Source: Christensenella sp. UBA1685 (GTDB taxonomy: Bacteria; Bacillota; Clostridia; Christensenellales; CAG-138). From it: a stretch of DNA of 42,607 nucleotides. The stretch covers positions 1 to 42,607 of the forward strand of contig DCKB01000006.1 of assembly GCA_002320595.1 (NCBI GenBank). The letters run 5' to 3'. Position numbers and translations under genes: made by a program. The notes under the pieces were generated by a model that was not told where the DNA came from, made no database searches, and saw nothing but the letters and a program-made list of their open reading frames with translations. Of this stretch, positions 15,737 to 24,127 are shown one piece after another. Numbering within the stretch: the first letter of the stretch is position 1; the number at the start of each line of letters is the position of its first letter.

Positions 15737-17320
15737 TTACAGTAGTTCATCCAGACGGTTGCAGCGCCTGAACAATTCGATGTACAGCATGAGCTCGTCA
15801 CGTGAAGTTACGCAGAGCTTTTCATAAATATTGCGGTTGTGTTTACGCACTGTATTGATGCTTATGAAAGCGAGTTCCGGTATTTCACCGATTTCGTGAC
15901 CATCAACGTATAGCTTGAATATTTCATGCTCGGTTTCCGTAAGCAAGGCCATGCGCGCTGCAAAGGCATCGAACAACTCGGCGATATCCGGCGGCAAGCT
16001 TCCCGCTGCAATCGCCTGACTTTGCTCCCTGGATTTTATAAAAGAAATCAGAGCATCTATTTCGGAAATCCCGGAGGGGTTGGCGTCTATGGCCACGTTG
16101 GATTGTATTGCTGCAAGGCTTTGGGCAATGGGGCGCGCGAAGCTGCGGGACAGCGTGGCGGCGCTTACCAGCATGGTGAGCAGAAAGGCAAGCGAGCAGG
16201 CGATCCATATGACTTGCTTGCCGGAAGCATAGGAGGCATAGCTTTCTTTCGGCAGCAATATCGCCGCTGCCCACTCCCGGCCATCCCCGCTTGCGAACGG
16301 AATGGTTTTGTGAAGGCCGATGTACTGGTTCGTTCCTTCGGAATAGGTGTTGTAATACTGCCCTTCCTGAACGCTCAACACATTCGAGACATCCAGATAG
16401 GTTCCTTCCGTTCTTCCAGTCATGCCCTGATCCAACAAAAGCTGCCCGTTCTCAAGCGGTGCAAGCACGCTTACGATCGGGCCGAACTGGCTTTCTACAG
16501 CCGCGTAACAAAACCCGAAATACAGCGAGCTGAGTTCCATGCCACACAAGCCTGCCACATCTCCGTTGCCGTCCAACACGGGGACGCAGAGAAGGATGAC
16601 ATCTTCCCATGTGTCCGGAAGATGGAGCCTGCCCGTCCATGCATAAGCATCCGCAAGGCGGCGGACCGGTGACTGCATCATTTCATCATAGCCGGGGATT
16701 CGAGAGATGTCGAACTCCAGATTCCACCGGTTGTGCAATTCCAGGTCTTCCTCCCGGGCGATGTCGGAAATGCCGCGGAAATAGATCACCTGCTGGTTCG
16801 ATGACTTCTTGGGAGTGAGGCTGGTGTAGCGGAGATACAACCCGCTGCGGGAATGCTCCGCTGTGCCGGCAAGGGTATTTGTTGTGGCGTTAAGCACGAT
16901 AAAAGCGCCGCTGCAATCGCTGGTGTGGAGGGTTGTATTCAGCGCGGGATAGAGGGAACGCTGCAGTTCCAACAGCGCCTCCGGACGGTCGTTGAGAGAG
17001 GATATCCTGGAACCATATGCAGGCAGCACCTCCATGAGCTCCCGGCTGGCCTGCTCGGAGAGGAAAATACCCTGGCCCGAAAGCCTCTCAATCTGGTTGG
17101 AAATATCTGTGGCGGTATTTTGAAGCTGTATGTTCAAGGACAGGCGGAGCTCCCTGTCCGTATTTGAAAATACGCCCGTAAGGCTGAAAATCAGCATTAG
17201 CGCACCAAAAACGGTCGCTGCCATAGAGAACCAGTACAGCGCCAGCTTGCGCTGCATGCTTACGCTCTCTTTTCTCGCCATTTTTGTGAGCTTCAGCAGC
17301 TCCCTGAGCTTTTTTACCAT
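15737..17320 (-). CDS. Transmembrane LuxR-type transcription regulator with extracellular sensor
   Basis: This 527-residue protein combines a membrane sensor with a DNA-binding domain in one chain. A basic N-terminus leads to membrane helix 1 (about residues 27-50). A large extracytoplasmic region (about 51-365) has the coiled lead-in and WNLEF/GMELS features of a dCache-type sensor. Helix 2 (about 370-392) and a short HAMP-like linker follow. The C-terminal LuxR helix-turn-helix spans about residues 460-525, with LTETEHEIFKLYVDG and SINTVRKHNRNIYEKL. It lacks kinase motifs. This is the LuxR counterpart of YesN-like AraC regulators with membrane sensors. It lies 35 bp after an orphan solute-binding lipoprotein, which is a plausible partner delivering ligand. 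The start at 17320 follows GGGGG at a workable distance. Confidence 0.8.
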   Translation of the reverse strand: MVKKLRELLKLTKMARKESVSMQRKLALYWFSMAATVFGALMLIFSLTGVFSNTDRELRLSLNIQLQNTATDISNQIERLSGQGIFLSEQASRELMEVLPAYGSRISSLNDRPEALLELQRSLYPALNTTLHTSDCSGAFIVLNATTNTLAGTAEHSRSGLYLRYTSLTPKKSSNQQVIYFRGISDIAREEDLELHNRWNLEFDISRIPGYDEMMQSPVRRLADAYAWTGRLHLPDTWEDVILLCVPVLDGNGDVAGLCGMELSSLYFGFCYAAVESQFGPIVSVLAPLENGQLLLDQGMTGRTEGTYLDVSNVLSVQEGQYYNTYSEGTNQYIGLHKTIPFASGDGREWAAAILLPKESYASYASGKQVIWIACSLAFLLTMLVSAATLSRSFARPIAQSLAAIQSNVAIDANPSGISEIDALISFIKSREQSQAIAAGSLPPDIAELFDAFAARMALLTETEHEIFKLYVDGHEIGEIPELAFISINTVRKHNRNIYEKLCVTSRDELMLYIELFRRCNRLDELL

Positions 17321-17355
17321 TCCATGTCACCCCCTTACAGATGCAGCTGCATTTA

Positions 17356-18732
17356 TTAGTTGAATGTCGAACGGAAATCATCATAACAATCCCAAACGAG
17401 CTGCGTAAGCAGCGTTTCCTGCGCCGTATCGCCAGCCGCGAGACAGGCGTTCCTGGAAATACCGAGGTGCAGGCGGATGTTGTTTTCAAATTTTGTTTCC
17501 AGATCGAGGTACCATTCCGTTTGCGGTGCAGTATAGAAGGTATATTGCGCCTGCGTTTCAAGAAACGCATCATAAAGCTGAATGTATTTCTCATCGGTAA
17601 GGCTTTGGATTGCGGAAGGCAGGTATGCGTCGAAGGACTCCTGCTTGACCGGCATATAACCTGCCTGCGTCACAAATTCAACATTGCGCTGTGCATCGGT
17701 CAGCCATTTGAGGAATGTGATGCATGCCTCTTCCCTTTCCGGGGTGGATTTAACGGTGCAGATACCCGCGCCGCGCTGCATTACGAGCTTGCTGCCGTTT
17801 TTGAAGACCGGACAGGGGCGGATGATCCATTCCACCTCTTCGGAAGTATTGTTCGGATAGGTTACAATATCCGAAAAATACAGCACGCTGGCGGAGGAGG
17901 CGATGGACACAATGGAATCCGCTGTGCGCAGGGGTTCGGTCGCGTAGCCGCCTTTGAGCCATAGGCCGCCGGAAAGGGCTGCCCTGGCATAAGGCTCCCA
18001 CACGGTGCTGAACTTTTCGCCGAAGGCAATGCCTGCATCGTCAAAGAAGGATTCACCAAGGGATTTAACGCCAACCTGAAAGTAATTGAAATGAAAGTCA
18101 TGAACCAACAGGGCTTTTGCATCGCCCGCAGTTTCCGGCGTCTGGCCGTCCGTCCACGCTGCATACTTTTCCGCAGCTTCAAAAAGGCCTTCCCATGTGC
18201 TGAGGCTTTCAACAGTTGTCCCCGTATCGGAAGCGAAACGGTCGAAAAGCGTTTTGTTGATGTACATAATCTCGGTGGATTTTGCCACGGGAAGCACGGC
18301 AAGCCGGCCGTTTATCATGCCTTCCTCGATAAAAGCAGGCACAAAAGCCGCGCATTCTGCTTCGCTGAAATAATCCCTGTAATTGAGAAGAATGCTGTCA
18401 TCCGGCATGGCCAGCACCGTTTTCGGGTATGCAACAAACATATCCGGGAGTACCGACGCTCCCGGGTCGCCGTACGCGGAAGACAGGATCGCTTCATGGA
18501 TGTTCTTGTTGTTGGAAACCAGCGTTACCTCAACCTGAATTCCCTGCTCTTTTCCTACGGTTTGGTTAAAGGTGCTTATCATGTCGTTCAGTGGGGAATC
18601 GGTCTGGGCGCCATACACGTGCCAAATGGTGACGACAACAGGCTGATCCGGCGTTTCCCCCGGAGTGGTACAGGAAGTGCAAAACAGCACGAGCACGCTG
18701 CAAATTACAAAACAAAACCATTTCTTTGCCAT
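17356..18732 (-). CDS. Orphan family 1 extracellular solute-binding lipoprotein
   Basis: This 458-residue lipoprotein (Cys20 in FCTSC) has the fold of carbohydrate-type ABC binding proteins. It shows VVTIWHVYGAQTDSPLNDMISTFNQ at the N-lobe, EIMYINKTLFDRF and TWEGLFEAAEKYAAW in the hinge region, and RGAGICTVKSTPEREEACITFLKWLTDAQRN near the C-terminus. ATG 18732 is chosen for its GAGGGAAC upstream and the correctly placed signal peptide. No ABC permease or ATPase gene of the matching type lies nearby. Its neighbours are all regulators: a transmembrane LuxR protein 35 bp downstream and a receiver-like protein 43 bp upstream. It therefore probably captures an extracellular sugar or oligosaccharide for sensing rather than transport. 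Confidence 0.88.
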   Translation of the reverse strand: MAKKWFCFVICSVLVLFCTSCTTPGETPDQPVVVTIWHVYGAQTDSPLNDMISTFNQTVGKEQGIQVEVTLVSNNKNIHEAILSSAYGDPGASVLPDMFVAYPKTVLAMPDDSILLNYRDYFSEAECAAFVPAFIEEGMINGRLAVLPVAKSTEIMYINKTLFDRFASDTGTTVESLSTWEGLFEAAEKYAAWTDGQTPETAGDAKALLVHDFHFNYFQVGVKSLGESFFDDAGIAFGEKFSTVWEPYARAALSGGLWLKGGYATEPLRTADSIVSIASSASVLYFSDIVTYPNNTSEEVEWIIRPCPVFKNGSKLVMQRGAGICTVKSTPEREEACITFLKWLTDAQRNVEFVTQAGYMPVKQESFDAYLPSAIQSLTDEKYIQLYDAFLETQAQYTFYTAPQTEWYLDLETKFENNIRLHLGISRNACLAAGDTAQETLLTQLVWDCYDDFRSTFN

Positions 18733-18775
18733 GACGGTTCCCTCACTTATCTGGAATAATCGAAAGCAGTTCAAC

Positions 18776-19156
18776 TTACATCGAACACAGCTTGGAGATC
18801 AGGTATTCTAGGCTTGTATCATAGAAGATAAAATCGTCTATTTTTCCCGCCCTTTTTGCTGCAACGACTTCGGCAATGCGTTCTTTGTCATTTTCCGGGC
18901 ACAGCAGGAGCAATTTACACGCGGGGGTTTCCCTCTTCAGCCGGGCGCATAGTGCGAGGCAATAGGCGACATCGTATTCGCCGCTTTCCGCAACTTCAAT
19001 CAGGGCGCAGCCCGCCCCGCAGCCGCGAATTACAACATCGGCATCCGCATAATCCGGCTGGAAGCACATCTGAATGTCCTTTTCTTCCCGGGTGAGACGC
19101 ATAAGGCTCTGCGCAAGCATCTTGCGTTTCATGATAAGCGCGACGGTCTCAGACAT
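18776..19156 (-). CDS. Degenerate receiver-like protein
   Basis: This 126-residue stand-alone protein follows the alternating strand-helix pattern of a response-regulator receiver: MSETVALIMKRK, ADVVIRGCGAGCALIEVAES, CKLLLLCPENDKERIAEVV and IDDFIFYDTSLEYLISKL. The phosphoacceptor aspartate seems replaced by glutamate in CALIEV, and the usual lysine before the last strand turn by tyrosine in IFYDTS, so it probably cannot be phosphorylated normally. No output domain is present. It is first in the unit with the binding protein and the transmembrane LuxR regulator. The 118-bp gap to the terminator at 19271 would have to hold its promoter. A role as an adaptor or an always-on signal mimic is inference. 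Confidence 0.65.
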   Translation of the reverse strand: MSETVALIMKRKMLAQSLMRLTREEKDIQMCFQPDYADADVVIRGCGAGCALIEVAESGEYDVAYCLALCARLKRETPACKLLLLCPENDKERIAEVVAAKRAGKIDDFIFYDTSLEYLISKLCSM

Positions 19157-19270
19157 TTTGATTCTCCTCTGTAGCGATATAGGATCTTTGGCAGGGGCTT
19201 TATCCTGATTTAATAATACATGAAACGGAAAGCATCCGCATCACAGTTTGCTGTCATTTTAGCGATCCAA

Positions 19271-19293
19271 AGAAAAAAGGGCCGGAGCCCTTT
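19271..19293 (-). terminator. Rho-independent terminator after the response-regulator gene
   Basis: On the minus strand a 7-bp stem AAAGGGC / GCCCTTT is followed by a run of six T. It lies about 24 bp after the response-regulator stop and separates that operon from the receiver/binding-protein/LuxR unit. Confidence 0.75.
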
Positions 19294-19316
19294 GCAGAAA
19301 CGGATCCGCCTTGCAT

Positions 19317-19934
19317 TCAGTACCGCGGATTGATCCATCCATTCAGAATGACATGCGCGACCAGTTCCCCGGTTCGCTCAAACCCCATTTTTTTTGTGAC
19401 GCTCTGGATGTGCCGGTACAGGGTGTTCTCGGAAATACACATTCGTTCGGCAATCTCCTTGCGGCTTACTCCCTCGCAAATCAAACGCAGGGTTTCCAGT
19501 TCGCGTTCTGTCAGCGGCGCTTCCCCGGGCTGAACGGGGATGGTTTTCTGCTCCGGGAAATATGACTTGCCATCCATTACATCCCGTATGACCTGAATAA
19601 AAAACGTCATGCTTTGCCCTTTTTCCACAAAGGCATCCGCACCGCATGCTTTTGCCCTCGGCATATAGGTGACCTCGTCAAACCCGGTCATGACAACCAC
19701 TTTGATCGCCGGAAATGCTTCCTTGATTTTTTCCGTTGCTGCAAGGCCCGATGTACCACCGGCTGTACAGATATCCATCAATACCAGATCGGGCTGCTTG
19801 TCCCGGCAAAAAAACAGGGCGAAAGCAGCGTCGGCAACGCTGCCCACAACCTTGAGGTCGTCATATTGTTCAAATGCGCTGCGAAAGGAATCCCGTATCG
19901 AAGCGTGATCATCTACGATCAAAATCCTGATCAT
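19317..19934 (-). CDS. NarL/LuxR-family response regulator
   Basis: This 205-residue two-component response regulator has an N-terminal receiver with acidic pair DD (VDDHAS), phosphoacceptor Asp in LVLMDICTAGG, conserved Thr in VVMTGF and Lys in FVEKGQS. The C-terminal LuxR helix-turn-helix has LTERELETLRLICEGVSRKEIAERM and SENTLYRHIQSVTKKMG. The ATG at 19934 has GGAGG 9 bases upstream; an alternative ATG at 19940 is only 3 bases away from that site. The gene overlaps the end of the histidine kinase gene by 26 bp, so they form an obligate pair. Its targets are unknown, but the adjacent sensor genes and surface genes are candidates. Confidence 0.92.
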   Translation of the reverse strand: MIRILIVDDHASIRDSFRSAFEQYDDLKVVGSVADAAFALFFCRDKQPDLVLMDICTAGGTSGLAATEKIKEAFPAIKVVVMTGFDEVTYMPRAKACGADAFVEKGQSMTFFIQVIRDVMDGKSYFPEQKTIPVQPGEAPLTERELETLRLICEGVSRKEIAERMCISENTLYRHIQSVTKKMGFERTGELVAHVILNGWINPRY

Positions 19935-21360
19935 TCCCATGTTCCTCCCTGAAGAATGCCGCGACGGTAAACTGAGGCTCAATTGAGATGCAAAGCGTTC
20001 CCCCCAGCGCTTCAACCCGCTTGCGCATCCCAGCAATGCCGCCGCCTTCTATCAGCCGCTCTGGCTTTCTGCCGTCATTGGTTATGGTAAGATTCCAACC
20101 TTCCGCTGTTTTTTCGCAGCGTGCTTTCACTTTGGAAGCAAAACCGTGGCGCACGGCGTTGGTAACGCTTTCACGTATGACGGCATTCATGCAGCAAGCA
20201 ATGTCAATGCGTTTTGGAAGGGAACCTTCGAGGCACAGATCTACGCCGATCTCACGGAATATTGCGGCAAGGTCTGCGAAAACATGCTCCGGTGGGGCGG
20301 TCTCTGCCGAGCGGAGCTCTTGCATCAAACGATCAATGTCTGAAATCAACAGGTCAACTGCCGGCATATGTTCTTCGCGCAGCGCCCTTTGCAGCATTGC
20401 AATGCGCTGCCCGAGCACATCGTGGACCCTTGTTTTCTGCTCCTGCAATTCTTTCTGGTAACGGATTTCCTCAATGTTGCCAAGCATTTCCAACAGGTGC
20501 AGCTTATGTGCATTCAGCGCGGTTTTCTTCATTGCAAACTGCGCTGTGAGATTCCAGTGCGAAGTTATGTCAAGCGCATACAGTTCCATATAGTGTTTTC
20601 CGTTGATTGCGATGGCGCCCTGCGCGAATTGCCACACGGCGCCGTCCGCCAATTTTATGGTGACCCCTTCTTTGATGGGCAGCCTTTCGATTCCATCCGG
20701 CAGGGAACCGCTTTGCAGCAGGCGGAGAATTTCCCTTGCATCGCGCACGGCGGTAAGGGAAAGGGCGCTCAGCAGCCTTTGCATGGACAGGTTGAGGAGC
20801 AGGATATATCCGGTATCCTGTGCGAACAGGATGCCTGCAGGAAGCTGATCCACGGCTTCCTTAACGGAGAGCCCGGAAAGGCCGTGGCGCAGTTCCCGGC
20901 TGAGTCTAACTAGCTTTGCCGCGCTGCGCAGGATCGCTGCGGCGAGCCATGCGATGAACAGAAAAGGGAAAACGGCGCCGGAGATGGGCTCCAGAAACGG
21001 CAGCGTGACGGCGGCTGCGGGAATGCACGCAATGTCCCAAGGATCGCGCTGCGGGACAAAGGAGAATATGCCAAAGAAAAACACACATCCAAACAGCAGA
21101 TAACGCAGGATGCAAAGCCTTGGGCCGGCAATCACAACCCCGTCCGGGGCGTTGAATTCAACCAGCTCCAACAGGCATTCCCCCAGCACAAATTGCAGAG
21201 CAACAGCAATTTCCAGCAGCTTGTTGTAAAAGCGGTGCTCCCCGAAAGCGCCGCGGTAAAAGACCATTACACAAACGCAAAGCTGCAGGACGAGGCCGGT
21301 TAGCGCTGCAAGCTGCAGGAGGAGGCGCGCGCAAGCGGGGAAGAAAAAGAATTCAGACAT
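19909..21360 (-). CDS. Membrane sensor histidine kinase (HPK7/NarL-partner type)
   Basis: This 483-residue kinase has about five to six membrane helices in residues 8-190. A PAS-like segment (KEAVDQLPAGILFAQDTGYILLLN) follows, then a dimerisation/phosphoacceptor region with RVHDVLGQRIAML carrying the likely phospho-histidine. The C-terminal HATPase domain has an N-box NAVIRESVTNAVRHG and a glycine box NDGRKPERLIEGGGIAGMRKRV. These features match kinases that pair with NarL-type regulators, such as its neighbour. ATG 21360 is favoured by GAGGAG seven bases upstream. It overlaps the 805-residue sensor gene by 8 bp and the response regulator by 26 bp. Its extracellular loops are short, so the signal probably comes through a partner. 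Confidence 0.88.
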   Translation of the reverse strand: MSEFFFFPACARLLLQLAALTGLVLQLCVCVMVFYRGAFGEHRFYNKLLEIAVALQFVLGECLLELVEFNAPDGVVIAGPRLCILRYLLFGCVFFFGIFSFVPQRDPWDIACIPAAAVTLPFLEPISGAVFPFLFIAWLAAAILRSAAKLVRLSRELRHGLSGLSVKEAVDQLPAGILFAQDTGYILLLNLSMQRLLSALSLTAVRDAREILRLLQSGSLPDGIERLPIKEGVTIKLADGAVWQFAQGAIAINGKHYMELYALDITSHWNLTAQFAMKKTALNAHKLHLLEMLGNIEEIRYQKELQEQKTRVHDVLGQRIAMLQRALREEHMPAVDLLISDIDRLMQELRSAETAPPEHVFADLAAIFREIGVDLCLEGSLPKRIDIACCMNAVIRESVTNAVRHGFASKVKARCEKTAEGWNLTITNDGRKPERLIEGGGIAGMRKRVEALGGTLCISIEPQFTVAAFFREEHGNDQDFDRR

Positions 21361-23770
21361 GGTGAAGCTCCTCTCTGCCCAGAGCCAGGCTCGCTTCATA
21401 CAGGAACCCATCATGGCTGAACCGCATATCCCAAGGGGATGCAAACCGCTCCGCAAAGGCATCAAAGGGTTCTTCCGACAGCAGGCGCATGACAAGGCGG
21501 TTTTCCGGCAAAACGGAAATGTTACAGATCAGCACGGCCCATTTATGTTCCAACCCATGGCAGATGCCTTGAAAAAGGAATTCGTAGAAGCGGGCGGCGG
21601 CATCGGGCGGCAAATCGGCGGATGGAATCGCCCTTACGGCCACGGTAAGCCCCGAATGTTCCACGCACTGCCCCAATTCGTCAAGATATGCCGCAAGCTC
21701 CCGCATGGAAAACGCAGCAGCCTGCTTCTGTTGGAACAGCAGGTTGGAACGCCGCTTACAGTAGCACAGAAGAAGGCAAAGCATGGTTGCGGAAGCATCA
21801 TCCAGGCTTTTGCCGCGGAGCTTTTGCAGGATAGCGGCCGCGCGCGTCAACTCCCGCCGGATCGCCGTTTCAAGATCGTCGTAAATGTGCTGCCTCGCGC
21901 GCAGCGCCTCCGCCTGCTCGCGCAAAGTATGCTCGTGCAGGAGAAGCCGGTTGCTTTGTTCAAGGCTTTCCACAACGCACTTCAGGCCGTTCTGCAGGGC
22001 ATGGAGCTTGGATAAGTCCTCCTGCCAAACGACGGCCCCGCCTGTAATGGGCATGCCGGAAAGCTGGAGGTTCGGCCCAATCAACATGCGGAATGGAAGG
22101 GAATAATCGGGCGTATGCTCCAAAACGGGCAATGCTGCAACCGGCGCGGAGGAAAGCATGGGGGCGCCGGTTGGCGATACGATGCTCATGCTCAGCGCGG
22201 AGTGGGTGAATAGGGCGGGGTAGTTCGAGTTCATCGGAATCAGGCCGGTCTGCATAGAGGATTCCAGGAACAGCAAGGCAAGGATTATAGCTGTTAAAGT
22301 AAAATCCCCCTTCCATGCAAACGGGATGCGGAACACGTACAAAAGCCCATATGCAATGAGCGCGGCACAAAACCCGATGGGGAAGAGCAGACCGTACTTC
22401 CGTGGGTTCTTTCGGCACTTGAGCAGCAACAGGACGATGGCCGCAAGAACGCAGCAGATGTTGGTGCCCAGCAACAATACATATCCGATGCCATACCCGT
22501 AATTGCTGCTCCAATCAGGGGCTGAAGGGTCCAGCCTGAATACCAGCATATGAAAATCGTTGGTAAGAACCAGCAGCAAGAAGGCGAAATTAACCAGAAA
22601 ACAAGCCTTCCACCATATTGGCGAAGGCGCATCCCCGGATGTGCCGAGGGCCAGTGTGATGCGCAGCAGAACCACAGGGAGGCCCAACTGAAAGATGTAA
22701 TAACAATACCAGCAATATCGGTTGAGCGTGCTGGCCTCCGGGAATTGCCACTTTATGGCGCGGAGCAATATCCAGAGAACCATCAGCAGCGCCGCAATCA
22801 GCACGGTGCGGCGAACCGTTTTGCCCAACGCCCTGCTTATCGTGAAACCCGCCCAGACTATGACGATTATGATCGTTGCCATTGCGGCGAGGATATGCTC
22901 CCGGCCATCCGTGGTTGTGTAAAGCCTCTCATGCAAAACCTCGCGGCGGTAGCGTGCCGCGACTTCCTCGGTTGCCCTGTTCAACTGTCCGTAGTCTTCA
23001 AGCGTATGAGCCCTTTGATAAGATGCATCCACAGGGTAAAGACCGCTGCTACACCGGCCGTCCGCAAGGCGAAAGCCCTGCTTTATGAGCGCCGCTTCCA
23101 TATCCCCGGCCAGGGGCAGCTCCCGATGGGACAGCAAGCCCCGCATAAAGCTTAAAGTTCCTTCCGCAGGAACGATGACTTCAAGCGCTCTGCCCGCCTG
23201 AATTTGCGCTGCGGCCTGATAGTCAAAGCATATCTGGATCGGCGCGGCGCTGTCTTCCGTCAGCAGCCCCTGTTGCGCAAGAGCTTCAAACAAAAGAAGT
23301 GCGTTATTGAGAGAAAACGCATTGCCGTCCAACCCATAGCTTACAGCAGCAAAACAATGCCTGAAAAAAGCGCCGCCTTCCGCAACGAACATAATTGGTT
23401 CACCGGCAACCCGCAGGCTGTTCCAACCTGATATGGGGGCCTGCGTCAGGCTGCGGTCAACGGCGATTACCACCGTGGCAGCATAATGCGGATACCAATA
23501 GTAGGTTGGGTTACTTTGCAGCATGCCTTCCACCTGAAAATCAAACAGCTCTGCGGCAACGCTTTCGCGGAACCGCTCGGCGGGATACCCGATTGACCCG
23601 GGAGATATTTCATATTCGGGCAGCGCATCTGTAAGGACATGAAAATAGGGGGAAGCGGCATCGCAGGAAATTATGTCGGAAACCGGCGCAGCGCATGCGG
23701 AAAAAGCGGAAAAAACAAAGGCGGCAAGCAAAAACAACATTGCATTACGCTTGATAGCATCACGATTCAT
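21353..23770 (-). CDS. Binding-protein-like sensor fused to multi-pass membrane and kinase-like domains
   Basis: This 805-residue protein begins with a signal peptide ending in a lipobox-like SAC (near Cys25). An extracytoplasmic domain of about 265 residues follows, resembling a type 2 periplasmic binding fold (SGWNSLRVAGEPIMFVAEGG, IQICFDYQAAAQIQAGRA). Seven or so membrane helices at about residues 297-525 follow, then a cytoplasmic tail. The tail has a coiled coil (NRLLLHEHTLREQAEALRAR) and a DHp-like QHIYDDLETAIRREL, but no clear N- or G-box, so its kinase domain looks degenerate. It is the first gene of an operon with an intact kinase and response regulator, overlapping the kinase by 8 bp. 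The likely role is a ligand-sensing co-receptor for that kinase; this is inferred. Confidence 0.72.
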   Translation of the reverse strand: MNRDAIKRNAMLFLLAAFVFSAFSACAAPVSDIISCDAASPYFHVLTDALPEYEISPGSIGYPAERFRESVAAELFDFQVEGMLQSNPTYYWYPHYAATVVIAVDRSLTQAPISGWNSLRVAGEPIMFVAEGGAFFRHCFAAVSYGLDGNAFSLNNALLLFEALAQQGLLTEDSAAPIQICFDYQAAAQIQAGRALEVIVPAEGTLSFMRGLLSHRELPLAGDMEAALIKQGFRLADGRCSSGLYPVDASYQRAHTLEDYGQLNRATEEVAARYRREVLHERLYTTTDGREHILAAMATIIIVIVWAGFTISRALGKTVRRTVLIAALLMVLWILLRAIKWQFPEASTLNRYCWYCYYIFQLGLPVVLLRITLALGTSGDAPSPIWWKACFLVNFAFLLLVLTNDFHMLVFRLDPSAPDWSSNYGYGIGYVLLLGTNICCVLAAIVLLLLKCRKNPRKYGLLFPIGFCAALIAYGLLYVFRIPFAWKGDFTLTAIILALLFLESSMQTGLIPMNSNYPALFTHSALSMSIVSPTGAPMLSSAPVAALPVLEHTPDYSLPFRMLIGPNLQLSGMPITGGAVVWQEDLSKLHALQNGLKCVVESLEQSNRLLLHEHTLREQAEALRARQHIYDDLETAIRRELTRAAAILQKLRGKSLDDASATMLCLLLCYCKRRSNLLFQQKQAAAFSMRELAAYLDELGQCVEHSGLTVAVRAIPSADLPPDAAARFYEFLFQGICHGLEHKWAVLICNISVLPENRLVMRLLSEEPFDAFAERFASPWDMRFSHDGFLYEASLALGREELHHV

Positions 23771-23806
23771 TGCTTGCCCCCGCCCCTTTCCGATTGATTA
23801 CTGAAT

Positions 23807-23835
23807 ATTTTATCGAATTTCATCGATTTTGTCAT
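23807..23835 (-). promoter_or_regulatory. Promoter of the sensor-kinase-regulator operon
   Basis: On the minus strand, ATGACA at 23835-23830 (5 of 6 matches) is separated by 17 bp from TAAAAT at 23812-23807. This places the transcript start about 30 bp before the 805-residue sensor gene. Confidence 0.6.
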
Positions 23836-23951
23836 CTGGGAAAAGCGATGTAACCGAATCGGCGCACCGCGTATGGAAGGAGCGGGGAACTATGTGGTCC
23901 ATTAACATTAAATAAAAAGCGGAGCAAGCTTGCATATCGCTTGCTCCGGCG

Positions 23952-24040
23952 TGGCGCAGAGGGTGGGATTCGAACCCACGTGTGGTTTCCCACAAACTGA
24001 TTTCGAGTCAGCCCCGTTATGACCGCTTCGATACCTCTGC
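23952..24040 (-). tRNA. tRNA-Ser (CGA anticodon)
   Basis: This is an 89-nt class II tRNA with an encoded CCA end. The acceptor GCAGAGG pairs with CCTCTGC; the anticodon loop CTCGAAA (stem CTGA/TCAG) gives anticodon CGA. The long variable arm GTGGGAAACCAC is typical of serine tRNAs, and the T-arm contains GGTTCGAATCC. It appears intact, with no sign of an inserted element next to it. Confidence 0.95.
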
Positions 24041-24127
24041 AAATGCAAAATTAATTATACAGTATCATCGGCAGAATTGCAATCAGTTTATCGGCAAACG
24101 GGGCTGAACGAGACGGCGGGCACAGGC

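Noticed and set aside
23810..23995. Small minus-strand open frame running into the tRNA-Ser gene
   Set aside because: It is composed of tRNA sequence and the adjacent promoter region.
23952..24040. tRNA-Ser as the attachment site of the island
   Set aside because: The tRNA is intact and separated from the island by ABC exporter, XRE and cotJ genes of chromosomal character.
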